A stretch of 64,000 nt of DNA from Epithemia pelagica (Eukaryota > Bacillariophyta > Bacillariophyceae > Surirellales > Surirellaceae): assembly GCA_946965045.2 (NCBI GenBank), contig OX337239.1, forward strand, positions 2,480,001-2,544,000, read 5' to 3'. Every line of letters starts with the position of its first letter. Within the stretch, counting starts at the first letter, position 1. The notes beneath the pieces are model-generated. The model made no database searches and had not been told where the DNA came from. It was given only the letters and a program-made list of their open reading frames with translations. A program made the translations under genes and the position numbers. Positions 1 to 8,933 of the stretch are shown here, piece after piece.

Positions 1-519
1 TGGTGGCCTGTCATCCTTCAGGACCGAGGGGGACAGGGGTGGTGTTGCTTCAAGGATCCAAGACACAACCGTGTTGTATGTTGTGTAAAATTCTGCTTTG
101 ATGGGAGGCTTTAGTTTGTGCCAGATACTTCGGCGGAATGGTGGTGGTGAAAGCTGTAGTTTGTGCAGATAAGCTAAGCTATCTTTCCATTGTCTCTCAG
201 TTTCTGGTTGGGAATGTCGGTAGGTTTGTAGGACTAACTGGAGGTTTGTTTTCGTCCTACTATGTTTTTTTGTTACGTGTTGTCTTAGATGCCCTTCCGT
301 AGTGAAGATGGCGGTGGGCGTGTCGCATTTGAGGCATGGATGAAAGCCGTGTTGGTTGCAATATTGGGGTGTGAGGTAGTCTGATGGGTGAGTTTCGCTG
401 TGCTCGGTGATTAGGTGTTCCTTCAGGGAGGCATGGGGGTTGGTTGATGATGAGGGCACTGTCCATGGGCAGTCGGGTACTGGACAGTGTCGGGGGGTTT
501 TTGTCTTTCGTTCACTCAT
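1..519 (-). CDS. ORF2 N-terminal part with two C2H2 zinc fingers (partial)
   Basis: This frame starts at ATG 519, inside the last codons of ORF1, and stays open for 173 codons to the window edge. Finger 1 is C12-x4-C17-x17-H35-x4-H40. Finger 2 is C62-x2-C65-x15-H81-x4-H86. A basic, Leu/Gln-rich stretch follows (residues 87-120), then a segment rich in aromatic residues. In R2-like non-LTR elements, N-terminal C2H2 fingers bind target DNA ahead of the reverse transcriptase and endonuclease. That role is inferred here because those domains are not in the window. The ATGAGTGA overlap with ORF1 suggests coupled or re-initiated translation. Another DNA-binding polyprotein is possible. Confidence 0.65.
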   Translation of the reverse strand, partial: MSERKTKTPRHCPVPDCPWTVPSSSTNPHASLKEHLITEHSETHPSDYLTPQYCNQHGFHPCLKCDTPTAIFTTEGHLRQHVTKKHSRTKTNLQLVLQTYRHSQPETERQWKDSLAYLHKLQLSPPPFRRSIWHKLKPPIKAEFYTTYNTVVSWILEATPPLSPSVLKDDRPP

Positions 520-3500
520 TTGGCCCTTTGGCCCATTTGTCATGCGGGACCACATGGCCGGTGCGCGAGTCGGCGATGTTGGTGTTGCCGGTCTGGACTA
601 AAGACTGGGCAAAGCGCCAAGCATCCTGCGCGTCGGTGTCGTTCGTAAACGATTTGGTATGCTCGAGAAACTCACGCATTTCGTCGATGCGTGAGGGGTT
701 GTTGGCCGCCACATATTTGAATATGAGCTCGATTTCTTGCATGGTGGTGGCTGAAAACTCATGGTCGTCTTGTGCATGGTTGTCTCCGTTGTCGTCGCTT
801 CCGATGAGGGCACGTGAGTGGTCGTCGGACTCTTCCGTGTCCATCATGTCGTCGTTAGCTGTTTGGTCGTCTTGTTGTTCGGCCAACGGGGCGAATTGGT
901 TCCGTTTGGCTGCTGGTTTTCGGTCGTCGACCTCGTTGTTTTGGTTCTGAATGTGGTGGGCTTTCGCTGCCACTGTTGTCCAATCTGTGCCGTCGTTGTA
1001 TGGGTCTTTGTCGTCGTCCTCTGTTGGTTGCATGGCGGCTGCACTCCGTTTGTTTGGCTGGTTGCTTGAATGGTTGTGCCTGTTCGGCGTCTCGGGTCCG
1101 TTGTCCTCTGTCTTGGCAGGTGTTTCGTCGGCTGGTGTGTCGTCTAGGTTGTTGTGTTTGCGCCTGAGAAGACGGTTGGTAAAGGCGACGAGTCGGTTGG
1201 TGTGGCTGGAAGAAGTCGGAGTTGTCGGGTCTTGGTTGTTTGTAGGTTGTCTCGGAGGTGACGCGGTCACGGCCGCCAGGGTGGGGAGAAGGATGTTGGT
1301 CGGGAAGTCTGTGAACTGGCGGATGGTGTTGGTGGTGAGCATGTGTGTGTCAGGGGTCTTGCGCAGGTATAGGGTGTAGTATTGCGCATCTGGGTCCTCG
1401 TTGACGAATTCGCGTAGTTGTCGAAGTTGTTTCCAATCTCCATCGGTCGCTTCCGGGTTGATTGGTTTGAGCTTGATGCGTACGCACGCACTAAAAAATT
1501 GGTCGATGTCCTTGATGGCTTCCAGTGTTGCTGTCCGATTGGGTTGACTGGTTGGCATGGGAATCAGCTGAATGTTGTTTTTGTTCCATTTCATTTCGGA
1601 GTTGCGATTTGCGGCCATGTAGGCGTTGTAGCTTCGAAGCAATGCTTCGAAGTTGTTTCTTGTTGATGCCGTGACGTAGATGGCAGGAACCTGTCCTTTT
1701 TGTTTGTTCTTGAGCTCGCCGCTAAATGTCCCCGTACGGCAGCCGATGTGGTTGAAGAAGTCCATGTAGTGTACTTTCCTAGGGAGATGAGGGGTGAGGG
1801 TGTTCTGGATGTCGGACGTGAGATCCAGTGCCGCCCGGCGATGTTTGATTGTCTGGGCGGGCACGCCGACAATGATTCCGAACGTGTCACTCTTCCTGTT
1901 GTTGCAGGCTGGGTGGTACACGTTGATCTGGTCGAAGCGAGGATTGATTGTCGGGTTCGATTGTTTCGTTCCGGGAGGTAGGACCGTCTGTGAATCGAAT
2001 TCATCGTACACAAAGTCGTCGTTGTGGTGTTTGTGCCACATTTGTAGTACGAATCGGAGTCCTTGTTCGATGAAAATCTCTGAATCGAAAACGTCGTTGG
2101 CAGGTGCTGGTGAGAGGGTTACGTGGAACGTGGAGGTGTGCCCTCCTCCCTTGTGTGACCCGTGTTGGTTGTTGTGGCGAAAAGATCGTGTGCCCGACTG
2201 CTTGGTCTCCAAGAAATCGACCGAATGGACTTGGAGCCACATGGGCTCTTCTCGTTTGCTGTGGTGGAAAAAGACTTCATTGAAATGCGTCTTTAAGGCT
2301 TGTTCGGTGAGCCGTGGGAGAGTTGACTCGACTTGTGGGTTGGGGTGATGGTTGATCGCCACGTGTAGATGAATAAGTGTTTTCGGTTCGGGCGACGGCG
2401 GACGTTTCGTTTCGCCCTTCGGTTGAAGGTACGGGTTGGCCCGTGGTGTTCCTTGGTCGTTGTTGTTCGGTGGGTTTTCGTCGTCCGAGTCGGCGGCGTC
2501 GTTGTGGTTGTTTGTTTTGTTGGTGGTGGGCTGGGTCTCTTTGTTGTTGTGGACGTTGTTCTCCTGTTCCTGTTTGTTGTCCAGGGTTTCGTAATGGTTC
2601 TGGTTGGTTTGGGTGTTTTCGGCGGTGTTGTGGGTGGTGGTGCTCTTGTTCTCGGTGTTGTTTTTGTTGGTTTTTTGGTTTTCTTTGTTTTTGTTGGGGC
2701 GGTCGGGGGTGATGGCGGTGATGTTGTTGGGCAGTTTTGTCGCGACAAGGGGAATCGGGCCGAGGGCCGTCGTGTTGGTTGAACGGTTCGGGCGGCGGCC
2801 TGCAGAGGGCTTGGAGTGGACTTGCATCGTTGGCGGGTGGTGTTTGGTCTGGTTTGCTGGTGCTTCCGGTCTGGGCTTCGGGTGAAAAACGGAGTTTTCA
2901 CTGGTTTTGTGAGAATGCCTGGTCGTTCGGTTTGGTGGTGGCAGGGTCATTTTCATTGCAGCTGTGACCCTTTGCAAGGCTTGTTCCAGTTGCCGGATGA
3001 CTCCTTTTGGTGGCGGCAGGCAGCTGGTCTGGTGCCTGGTGCATGCCCTGCTTGTGTCTGTTTGGTTGGTGGCGGTCGGTTGGGTCATCGACTCTTGTGT
3101 TGTCGTTGCTGGTGTACGAATGCTTTTGCGGGGGAGTGGTTGGTGGCTTTTAGTGTTGTCGGCGTGGCTTGGGTCGTCGTGCCCTGTTTCGTGTCTGTCG
3201 CTTGTTGTTGTTGTGGGCCCGTGGTCTTGCGGAGTCATCGTCTTTTTCGGCCTGGTCATTTGCTCTGTTGGTTTTGTAGTTTGCTGGCTTGTTGGGGGAT
3301 TGGTGTTGCTACTCCGTAGCAGTTGCGCCGTGTTGTTGTGTCCGTTGGGCTCGGTGTTTTTGGCTATCACTGGTTTCTGGGTTGTACCATGGTGACGGGC
3401 GATGAGATGTCGGGGTCGATGGTGTTGATTTGGTTTGTGTTTTCGGAGACCATGGAGGGATTCCATGGTCCATGTTGGGGCCGCCGTGCGTTGTATGTGT

Positions 3501-3625
3501 TTCCAACCGATAGGCGGGGGTGGATCGGTTTTTGGTTGGTGGTTGGGTCGTGCTTCGGCCATGGGAAACGTGTTATTAGCCGGCATGGCCCATGGCGGGT
3601 CCGCGTCCTGCTCCTCTGGCAGCAT
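512..3625 (-). CDS. Retroelement ORF1 (gag-like) protein
   Basis: An uninterrupted 1,037-residue frame from ATG 3625 to TGA at 512-514. Residues 1-400 are low complexity, rich in Thr, Asn, Pro and Gln, with basic patches. Residues about 410-780 look folded: aromatic-rich, with repeated hydrophobic strands. The C-terminal 250 residues are acidic (Asp, Glu, Asn) and end next to the ORF2 start. I recognise no catalytic motif or zinc knuckle. Position, length and overlap with a zinc-finger ORF2 suggest a nucleic-acid-binding or particle-forming ORF1 product. The Asn/Thr/Pro bias follows from the A/C-rich coding strand. The intact frame suggests the copy is young. The plus-strand frames opposite it are by-products of the skew. 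Confidence 0.7.
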   Translation of the reverse strand: MLPEEQDADPPWAMPANNTFPMAEARPNHQPKTDPPPPIGWKHIQRTAAPTWTMESLHGLRKHKPNQHHRPRHLIARHHGTTQKPVIAKNTEPNGHNNTAQLLRSSNTNPPTSQQTTKPTEQMTRPKKTMTPQDHGPTTTTSDRHETGHDDPSHADNTKSHQPLPRKSIRTPATTTQESMTQPTATNQTDTSRACTRHQTSCLPPPKGVIRQLEQALQRVTAAMKMTLPPPNRTTRHSHKTSENSVFHPKPRPEAPANQTKHHPPTMQVHSKPSAGRRPNRSTNTTALGPIPLVATKLPNNITAITPDRPNKNKENQKTNKNNTENKSTTTHNTAENTQTNQNHYETLDNKQEQENNVHNNKETQPTTNKTNNHNDAADSDDENPPNNNDQGTPRANPYLQPKGETKRPPSPEPKTLIHLHVAINHHPNPQVESTLPRLTEQALKTHFNEVFFHHSKREEPMWLQVHSVDFLETKQSGTRSFRHNNQHGSHKGGGHTSTFHVTLSPAPANDVFDSEIFIEQGLRFVLQMWHKHHNDDFVYDEFDSQTVLPPGTKQSNPTINPRFDQINVYHPACNNRKSDTFGIIVGVPAQTIKHRRAALDLTSDIQNTLTPHLPRKVHYMDFFNHIGCRTGTFSGELKNKQKGQVPAIYVTASTRNNFEALLRSYNAYMAANRNSEMKWNKNNIQLIPMPTSQPNRTATLEAIKDIDQFFSACVRIKLKPINPEATDGDWKQLRQLREFVNEDPDAQYYTLYLRKTPDTHMLTTNTIRQFTDFPTNILLPTLAAVTASPPRQPTNNQDPTTPTSSSHTNRLVAFTNRLLRRKHNNLDDTPADETPAKTEDNGPETPNRHNHSSNQPNKRSAAAMQPTEDDDKDPYNDGTDWTTVAAKAHHIQNQNNEVDDRKPAAKRNQFAPLAEQQDDQTANDDMMDTEESDDHSRALIGSDDNGDNHAQDDHEFSATTMQEIELIFKYVAANNPSRIDEMREFLEHTKSFTNDTDAQDAWRFAQSLVQTGNTNIADSRTGHVVPHDKWAKGPNE

Positions 3626-4225
3626 ACCCCTTTTCTTGCGGTGACTGTTCGTGCCGAGGGATCGGATTGCGGCTGTCTTTGGTGTTATCGTCCTCGATGT
3701 ACTTCACTTCACTATTTCGTTTCGAGTAAACGGTGTTCCCAAAAAACAATGACCACATGACCACACAAAAGATTTTGGCTCCTGGACTGTGGGCACGGTC
3801 GGTGTCACACTTTGTGTCACAGATGACACGCAGACGCGCCCATCTTTCTGACTCTGACCCGAACAGTCTCCACGTGGAAGTGAATCGCGCATGTCAGCCG
3901 TATCTAAAGCTCGCGCCTGGTGAGTCACATATCGCTAAACTTTTGCTCATTCATCATCACAAATCACAACATCAAATTGTCGATCTTGAAAGGGAGGGGA
4001 ATCGTTGTTCTTGTGTCTCTTCTGCCTGGGCAAGAGTCTCTGTAGCTTCTCTGTTAGTGAGAGATAAATGAACAAACATCTCTTCATTTCAACTTGCCGT
4101 CTTCTTCGTCTCACAATAATCAAATCTCAGTAAATCAGAATATTTACTTCGTACAACGATTCCATTCTTGCACGTTACAGTGGATCCATTCTTTCCCTGT
4201 CTTTACAATAACAAGTTAAGAAGAA
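3626..4225. other. Gap between retroelement and sulfotransferase gene
   Basis: 600 bp with no convincing gene. It should hold the 5' end of the minus-strand element and the promoter of the plus-strand sulfotransferase gene. A GTGTCAC-type word occurs three times within about 30 bp at 3800-3830, partly inverted. I could not find the element's 5' boundary or a target-site duplication. Confidence 0.4.
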
Positions 4226-5710
4226 ATGCCTGCACGGCAACCATCCGATACACCATCTACAAGATTGTCTTACCATCCAGCCACACCACAACAAAATGCA
4301 AAGACAATCGCCAAACAAGGGCAACCACGTCCTCAAACCCTTCTCGACACGAAACAAGTTGTGTTCCTTTTCCTACAAGCAGCACTCTTGCTTGCCTTGT
4401 CCATGGTTTCCACAACGCATTCTCACATAGGACGAATTACACAACAACAAGAAGAGGGGAACGACAATCGTATCCCTCTCCTGGACTTGTACGAAGAAGA
4501 ACATCGACAACCGTCGTCGTCGACAACGTCGTCCTTGTATACGAGAAACAACATCATTGACACCACCACAACGACAACAAAATCCCACCATACTCCAACC
4601 ACAGCAGAATCATCATCATCTTCTTCTTCTTCTTCTTCTATGAATCGAGAAATTGCCTGGCTCATGAGTTTTCCCAACAGTGGAACCAGTTACACACTTC
4701 ATTTGGTACGAACGGCCAGTCAAACCCAAACGGCTACGAATTATGCCACCAAACGATTGCAACGAAAAATACACCGCCGCCGCCAAGAATCATCCAATGC
4801 TACGACCACTCCTACCAAGAATTCAGCAATTGCCGTCAGTCGTCCCGTCTTGCCTCACACGCAACCCATGGGTCCCTTTTGGGGTGGAGAAGAAGACGAA
4901 TATAGCAACCTGGCCTTGCCGTCACACGTGGCCTTGACCAAGACACATTGTGCCACACCCTGTATATGGTGTGGACCCGACAAATACTTGATCTCCACAC
5001 ATTTTTTTCAAAGTCGGTGTCAACGAGCCGAACGCATTGTCCTTTCCGATTCTCATGACACCACAAAAAACAACAAGAACAACAACACGACAAACAACAC
5101 TCCTAGTACTCTGGTTCCCACCATTGAAAAGGCCGTGTACCCGACTACGCATGTCACCAAGGCGATTCATTTGTTTCGCAATCCCTTGGACAATGTCGTA
5201 TCTCGATTCCGGTACGAACGATCCAATGGTCGAAGCGCCACGGCCTATCCCGATACTCGTGAAGGCTTTCGATCCTATTGCCACACATTGAATCAAGAAT
5301 TTCGATCTCACTACCGTACTCCGGGAATGAGACTTTTACTGGATCCTACCCTCTTGCGTCTCTTGGAACAAGTGCCCTGTTTTTCCGAATTGATTCGGTA
5401 CGTTGAATGGCACAACATGGCCTGGGCAACGCAATGGGATTTGAATTTAGAGACCTTGGTCCTGCATTATAGCGATTATCGTGCTCCGCTGTTTCAATCC
5501 ACGTTGGATCGACTCTTGACATTTTTACAATTGCAACACGTGGGATCACCGGCCGTCTTTGTCGAATCCAAAACCTATGGTCATTACTACACATGGCAGG
5601 AACAAATGGCAGCCTTTGCAGCCATGAAACAAATGTCCTTTCAACATACGTGGGAACAATTGGAGCGGTATGTGCCAACACATGATTCCGTAGAAGAAAC
5701 CATAGAGTAA
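4226..5710 (+). CDS. Membrane-anchored sulfotransferase
   Basis: A 494-residue protein with a PAPS-dependent sulfotransferase fold. The 5'-phosphosulfate-binding loop is FPNSGTSYT near residue 149. The 3'-phosphate-binding segment is LFRNPLDNVVSRF near residue 316. A hydrophobic segment at about residues 45-62, after a short basic N-terminus, makes it a likely type II Golgi membrane protein. Residues 85-140 are a Ser/Thr-rich linker partly encoded by TCT repeats. It would transfer sulfate from PAPS to a carbohydrate or tyrosine acceptor in the secretory pathway; the acceptor is unknown. ATG 4226 is the first in-frame start and gives the membrane anchor. Intronless. A second sulfotransferase of another subfamily lies at 11755-13587. 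Confidence 0.85.
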   Translation: MPARQPSDTPSTRLSYHPATPQQNAKTIAKQGQPRPQTLLDTKQVVFLFLQAALLLALSMVSTTHSHIGRITQQQEEGNDNRIPLLDLYEEEHRQPSSSTTSSLYTRNNIIDTTTTTTKSHHTPTTAESSSSSSSSSSMNREIAWLMSFPNSGTSYTLHLVRTASQTQTATNYATKRLQRKIHRRRQESSNATTTPTKNSAIAVSRPVLPHTQPMGPFWGGEEDEYSNLALPSHVALTKTHCATPCIWCGPDKYLISTHFFQSRCQRAERIVLSDSHDTTKNNKNNNTTNNTPSTLVPTIEKAVYPTTHVTKAIHLFRNPLDNVVSRFRYERSNGRSATAYPDTREGFRSYCHTLNQEFRSHYRTPGMRLLLDPTLLRLLEQVPCFSELIRYVEWHNMAWATQWDLNLETLVLHYSDYRAPLFQSTLDRLLTFLQLQHVGSPAVFVESKTYGHYYTWQEQMAAFAAMKQMSFQHTWEQLERYVPTHDSVEETIE

Positions 5711-5910
5711 ACGACAACGATGCAACGAATCACTGCATCGATTCAATCGTATTCGCGCGCGCAGTTTTAACACTTGTAGATTGATACAACGGTCCACAAA
5801 TGGCTCTGATCCAAAATTAATTGCGTACCGTGTCAGACTTTCCGGTATCTCCCGACTGTAGCAAGGCGTTTCAGGTGGAAGCTTTTGATTTGTTTCTTGT
5901 CTTTTGATTT

Positions 5911-8340
5911 TTATTTGCGTGATTGAGGCGATGTTGAATGCTTTGTTGTCGTCAAAGTATCCCCATCACCGTCACTCGTAGTGTCGGAGCTATCGGAAGA
6001 CGTCGTTGTTGTCAGTGTGGTTAATTTGGCCGCCATGGCTTGTCGAGCGGCAAACCAGGTGGTAGCCAATGCGAGTGCTGCCGCACTGGTCTGCATGGCA
6101 TGGGTTGTATCGGAGAGTTGTGCCAAGGCTCCAATAGCACTGGCCCCCACCAAGAAGCCCACATCTCCACAGGTCCGCAAGAGGGCAATGGCTTGCGCTC
6201 GTTCACTTTCTTGGACTTGATCGGACATGTAGGCAATGGGTGCTGTACTCAACATGGACGATCCGGCCGCCCAGACTCCCAAAACACTGGCCAATTGCCA
6301 GGTTTGGCCCGGTGTCACCAAGGGTAAGGCCGCCATGGGGATACAAATCAAGGTACATCCGGCGGCAATGGCCGGTGCCTTGCCCACACGGTCAATGAAT
6401 TTGGCAAAGAGGGGATTGCCAACAATTTGAACCACGCTCATCAACATGTAGGACTGACCAACTTCGGAAGCCGTCATGCTTAATTCGTTGGTCATAATGA
6501 GAGGCATGAGCGTCATTTGACCTCCCGCCAAGGCCAACCAGTAAAACCCATTCATGATCAATATACTTTGTACATTGGGTTGACGAAACAAGGGGATCCA
6601 TTGTCCTACGGCGTTGTGGACGGCACCTGACAAGGTGTCTTGAGAAGATGTATTGTTGTTGTTGTTGTTGCTGTTGTTGTTCTCCTTGGCCGTGTCGTCG
6701 GCTTGTGGCTGCTCTGGTTTTGTGGTTTGTCGTCGTCGTTTGGTCCAAGCAAATTGCAAGGGTCGTCGTTGCGTTTCTTCCAGAATGGTTCGATTCAATA
6801 CCGCCACTCCCAAAAAGGACACTCCCACGGCATAAAAGGTGGGATTTAAACCGAGTGAATCCACCATCACTCCCCCCAGAGCCGGTCCCAAGGCGGTTCC
6901 GGCGGCAAAGCCACTCATAATGGGAGCCATGGTGGACGCTCGATTGAGCGGTGTACTCAAATCGGTCACCATGAGTGTGGCGGCTCCGGACAAGAGACTG
7001 ACACCCACACCCGCGACCAAGCGACAGAGAAACAATTCCTCAAAGGACGACGCCCATCCAATGCCCCCCACCGCCAAGGCAATCAAGGTCAAGCCATGGA
7101 CCATGTAGGGTTTCCGACCATGTCGTTCCATGGCAATGGCGGAGGGAATGTTGGCAGCCATTTTGGCCAGGGCAAAGGCGGAGACCACCAAACCGTATTC
7201 GGAAGCCGTCAAGGATAATTGCTCCACGACAAACGGCATGGCGGGTGTAATCACACCGACAGAGGACCCGACCAGTACCATACTCGCGGTAATGGGCCAT
7301 GTTTGTTTGACATTGATTGCTTTGGCATGAGCACGAAGTAAGTTGCAAAAGTCCTCCTTGGACAAAACGGAGGGGCTTGTAGCCGTCTTCCTTGTTTGGT
7401 CCGCCATCAAGGGTTCGGTTGCAGTAGTGTCATTTTGTGCTTTCAATCCCTCGGTTGTTGTTGTGGTTGTTGTTGCATAGTGGGACAAGGTGACGTGCTT
7501 TTGTTGCTGCAACAATGTGTGCCATATTCGGCGACTTTCCATGACACAAAATTCACTTCGCATTCGTTGTGCCTCATCATCCATTTCGTCATGTTCCTCA
7601 TTATTCAAGGTTGGTGTTCCCTCCTGTTCGAGTTCCTGGAGTCGCTGCGAGAAAAAGGCTTGCAAGTGCTGTATATGGATCCGATCCTCCTCCTCCTGTT
7701 CCATGGACGTTAGTGTCGGAGGGTTGGTCTTGTGTTTGGTGTCCGAGTTCATGTCGTCGTCACTCCTGGTGGTATTGTCATCCTGCTCTCGGAAAGAAGT
7801 TTGTCGTCGTATTCTATCAAAGACGGCTTCAAATTCGGAATCGGAAAAGGTTTCCAAGTCAAAGTACCGAAACAAAAGAGGTTTGGACAAGACCGTTGGA
7901 GGAATCGTCGAAACGTTCCTGGATTCCGTTTGAGGAGACGACGACGACAACCGCCTCGTTGCGACTGGAGAGTCGACAATCGGTTCCCGAATGATTCTTG
8001 TTGTGGTTGTTGATGTCGTGTACAAACAGAGTCTGGACCATGAACCATACAAGGCTTGGGGTGATTGTGCATGAGTTCGTCGTCGAGTCCATGCCAAGAT
8101 TTGTGGAGTGTCACAGCCAGCGGTAGTTGGAATGGTCCTTCGTCTGGTCGTCGTGGTGCTTGTCGTCGTCGTTGTCGTCGTCGAGGCAATGGTCCGAATT
8201 CCGAGCCCTTTTGTTACGGGTTGGACTCTGGTTGGTGCGACGAGAAAATCCAAAGGAGGAGGAGGATGAGCATAACGACGACGACGATTCAAAGAACCAA
8301 CGGACGCTCGGACCTGATTCCACCGTAGATACAAACTCAT
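5911..8340 (-). CDS. Major facilitator superfamily transporter with long N-terminal extension
   Basis: An 809-residue protein from ATG 8340 to the stop at 5911. Its frame is open further upstream but has no ATG there. Residues 1-340 are a hydrophilic, Thr/Arg-rich extension that begins with a basic stretch and could hold an organelle presequence. About residues 340-790 form an MFS domain with roughly twelve membrane segments. The segment after the second helix has the family signature (MERHGRKPYM), and a Ser/Asn/Gln-rich loop near the middle separates the two halves. The pattern resembles DHA1/TetA-like drug-proton antiporters. The substrate cannot be read from the sequence. Some N-terminal residues could be removed if translation starts at a later Met. 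Confidence 0.85.
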   Translation of the reverse strand: MSLYLRWNQVRASVGSLNRRRRYAHPPPPLDFLVAPTRVQPVTKGLGIRTIASTTTTTTTSTTTTRRRTIPTTAGCDTPQILAWTRRRTHAQSPQALYGSWSRLCLYTTSTTTTRIIREPIVDSPVATRRLSSSSPQTESRNVSTIPPTVLSKPLLFRYFDLETFSDSEFEAVFDRIRRQTSFREQDDNTTRSDDDMNSDTKHKTNPPTLTSMEQEEEDRIHIQHLQAFFSQRLQELEQEGTPTLNNEEHDEMDDEAQRMRSEFCVMESRRIWHTLLQQQKHVTLSHYATTTTTTTEGLKAQNDTTATEPLMADQTRKTATSPSVLSKEDFCNLLRAHAKAINVKQTWPITASMVLVGSSVGVITPAMPFVVEQLSLTASEYGLVVSAFALAKMAANIPSAIAMERHGRKPYMVHGLTLIALAVGGIGWASSFEELFLCRLVAGVGVSLLSGAATLMVTDLSTPLNRASTMAPIMSGFAAGTALGPALGGVMVDSLGLNPTFYAVGVSFLGVAVLNRTILEETQRRPLQFAWTKRRRQTTKPEQPQADDTAKENNNSNNNNNNTSSQDTLSGAVHNAVGQWIPLFRQPNVQSILIMNGFYWLALAGGQMTLMPLIMTNELSMTASEVGQSYMLMSVVQIVGNPLFAKFIDRVGKAPAIAAGCTLICIPMAALPLVTPGQTWQLASVLGVWAAGSSMLSTAPIAYMSDQVQESERAQAIALLRTCGDVGFLVGASAIGALAQLSDTTHAMQTSAAALALATTWFAARQAMAAKLTTLTTTTSSDSSDTTSDGDGDTLTTTKHSTSPQSRK

Positions 8341-8933
8341 AACACAGTAAGGAAGCTTGTTGGATACAATCACTTGGATGGGCAATATGAGCTGTAAGAA
8401 GAGGCAGCGAGATGACAGAAGAATCCAGTATATACCTCTGTCGTCGTCGTCCGAACCACACTGTCTGTATCGTCGGACGGATCTTTGGATGCAGATGTTT
8501 CAGGATGTGACGTTTGTGATTGGCGATTTGTACAGTACTCCTTAGCGAGAGAACATAATTAGTGAATGAAAGAATTCCCGTTGTTTACGTTCCTGTAATC
8601 CCCATGTCCTTCTTCCTCTCAACGACTCTGGGGAGTTGACCTGGCCCGACACTATTTGGACCACCGAAGACCGAAACTATCCACTAGAAAGCTCTCTCAG
8701 CAAAAAGCTTGTTTTTGTTTTCCGTTGCAAGAGCAGGTTTACAGTTCGGCCAAACGAAACGGGAGAGAAACTGTATTGCTAATATTGTTTCTTCCTGATT
8801 GAAACAACTCCCAGTACGGACCAACCCAGTACGGACCAACAAACTACCTAGTAATCTGGAGTACCATGATAACCTTTCCCGTTCGCTCTCTTTCAACAAC
8901 CAGAACCTAGTGGAACTACCACTGGTGGTCATT
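8341..8933. other. Gap with a 15-bp tandem duplication
   Basis: 593 bp between the start of the transporter gene and the end of the next minus-strand gene. It should hold the transporter promoter and the neighbour's 3' region. A 15-bp word, CCAGTACGGACCAAC, occurs twice in tandem at 8811-8840. No other gene is supported. Confidence 0.4.

Larger units (their letters stand above)
1..3625 (-). mobile_element. Retroelement, probably non-LTR, two overlapping ORFs, cut by the left edge
   Basis: Two minus-strand reading frames overlap by 8 nt (512-519). The upstream one is a complete 1,037-residue ORF1. The downstream one opens with two C2H2 zinc fingers and is still open at base 1. The whole stretch has a strong strand skew: the plus strand is G/T-rich, so the coding strand is A/C-rich, and the skew fades just right of 3625. 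A gag-like ORF1 overlapping an ORF2 with N-terminal zinc fingers fits non-LTR retrotransposons with R2-like fingers. The reverse transcriptase itself would lie off the window, so the class is inferred. No LTR, poly-A tail or target-site duplication was seen. Confidence 0.65.

Noticed and set aside
818-3319. Long plus-strand frames rich in Val, Leu, Trp and Cys opposite ORF1
   Set aside because: They follow from the G/T-rich plus strand of an A/C-rich coding region; no family similarity and no start context.
3800-3830. Three GTGTCAC-like words near the retroelement's 5' side
   Set aside because: Too short and imperfect to call an LTR, operator or target duplication.
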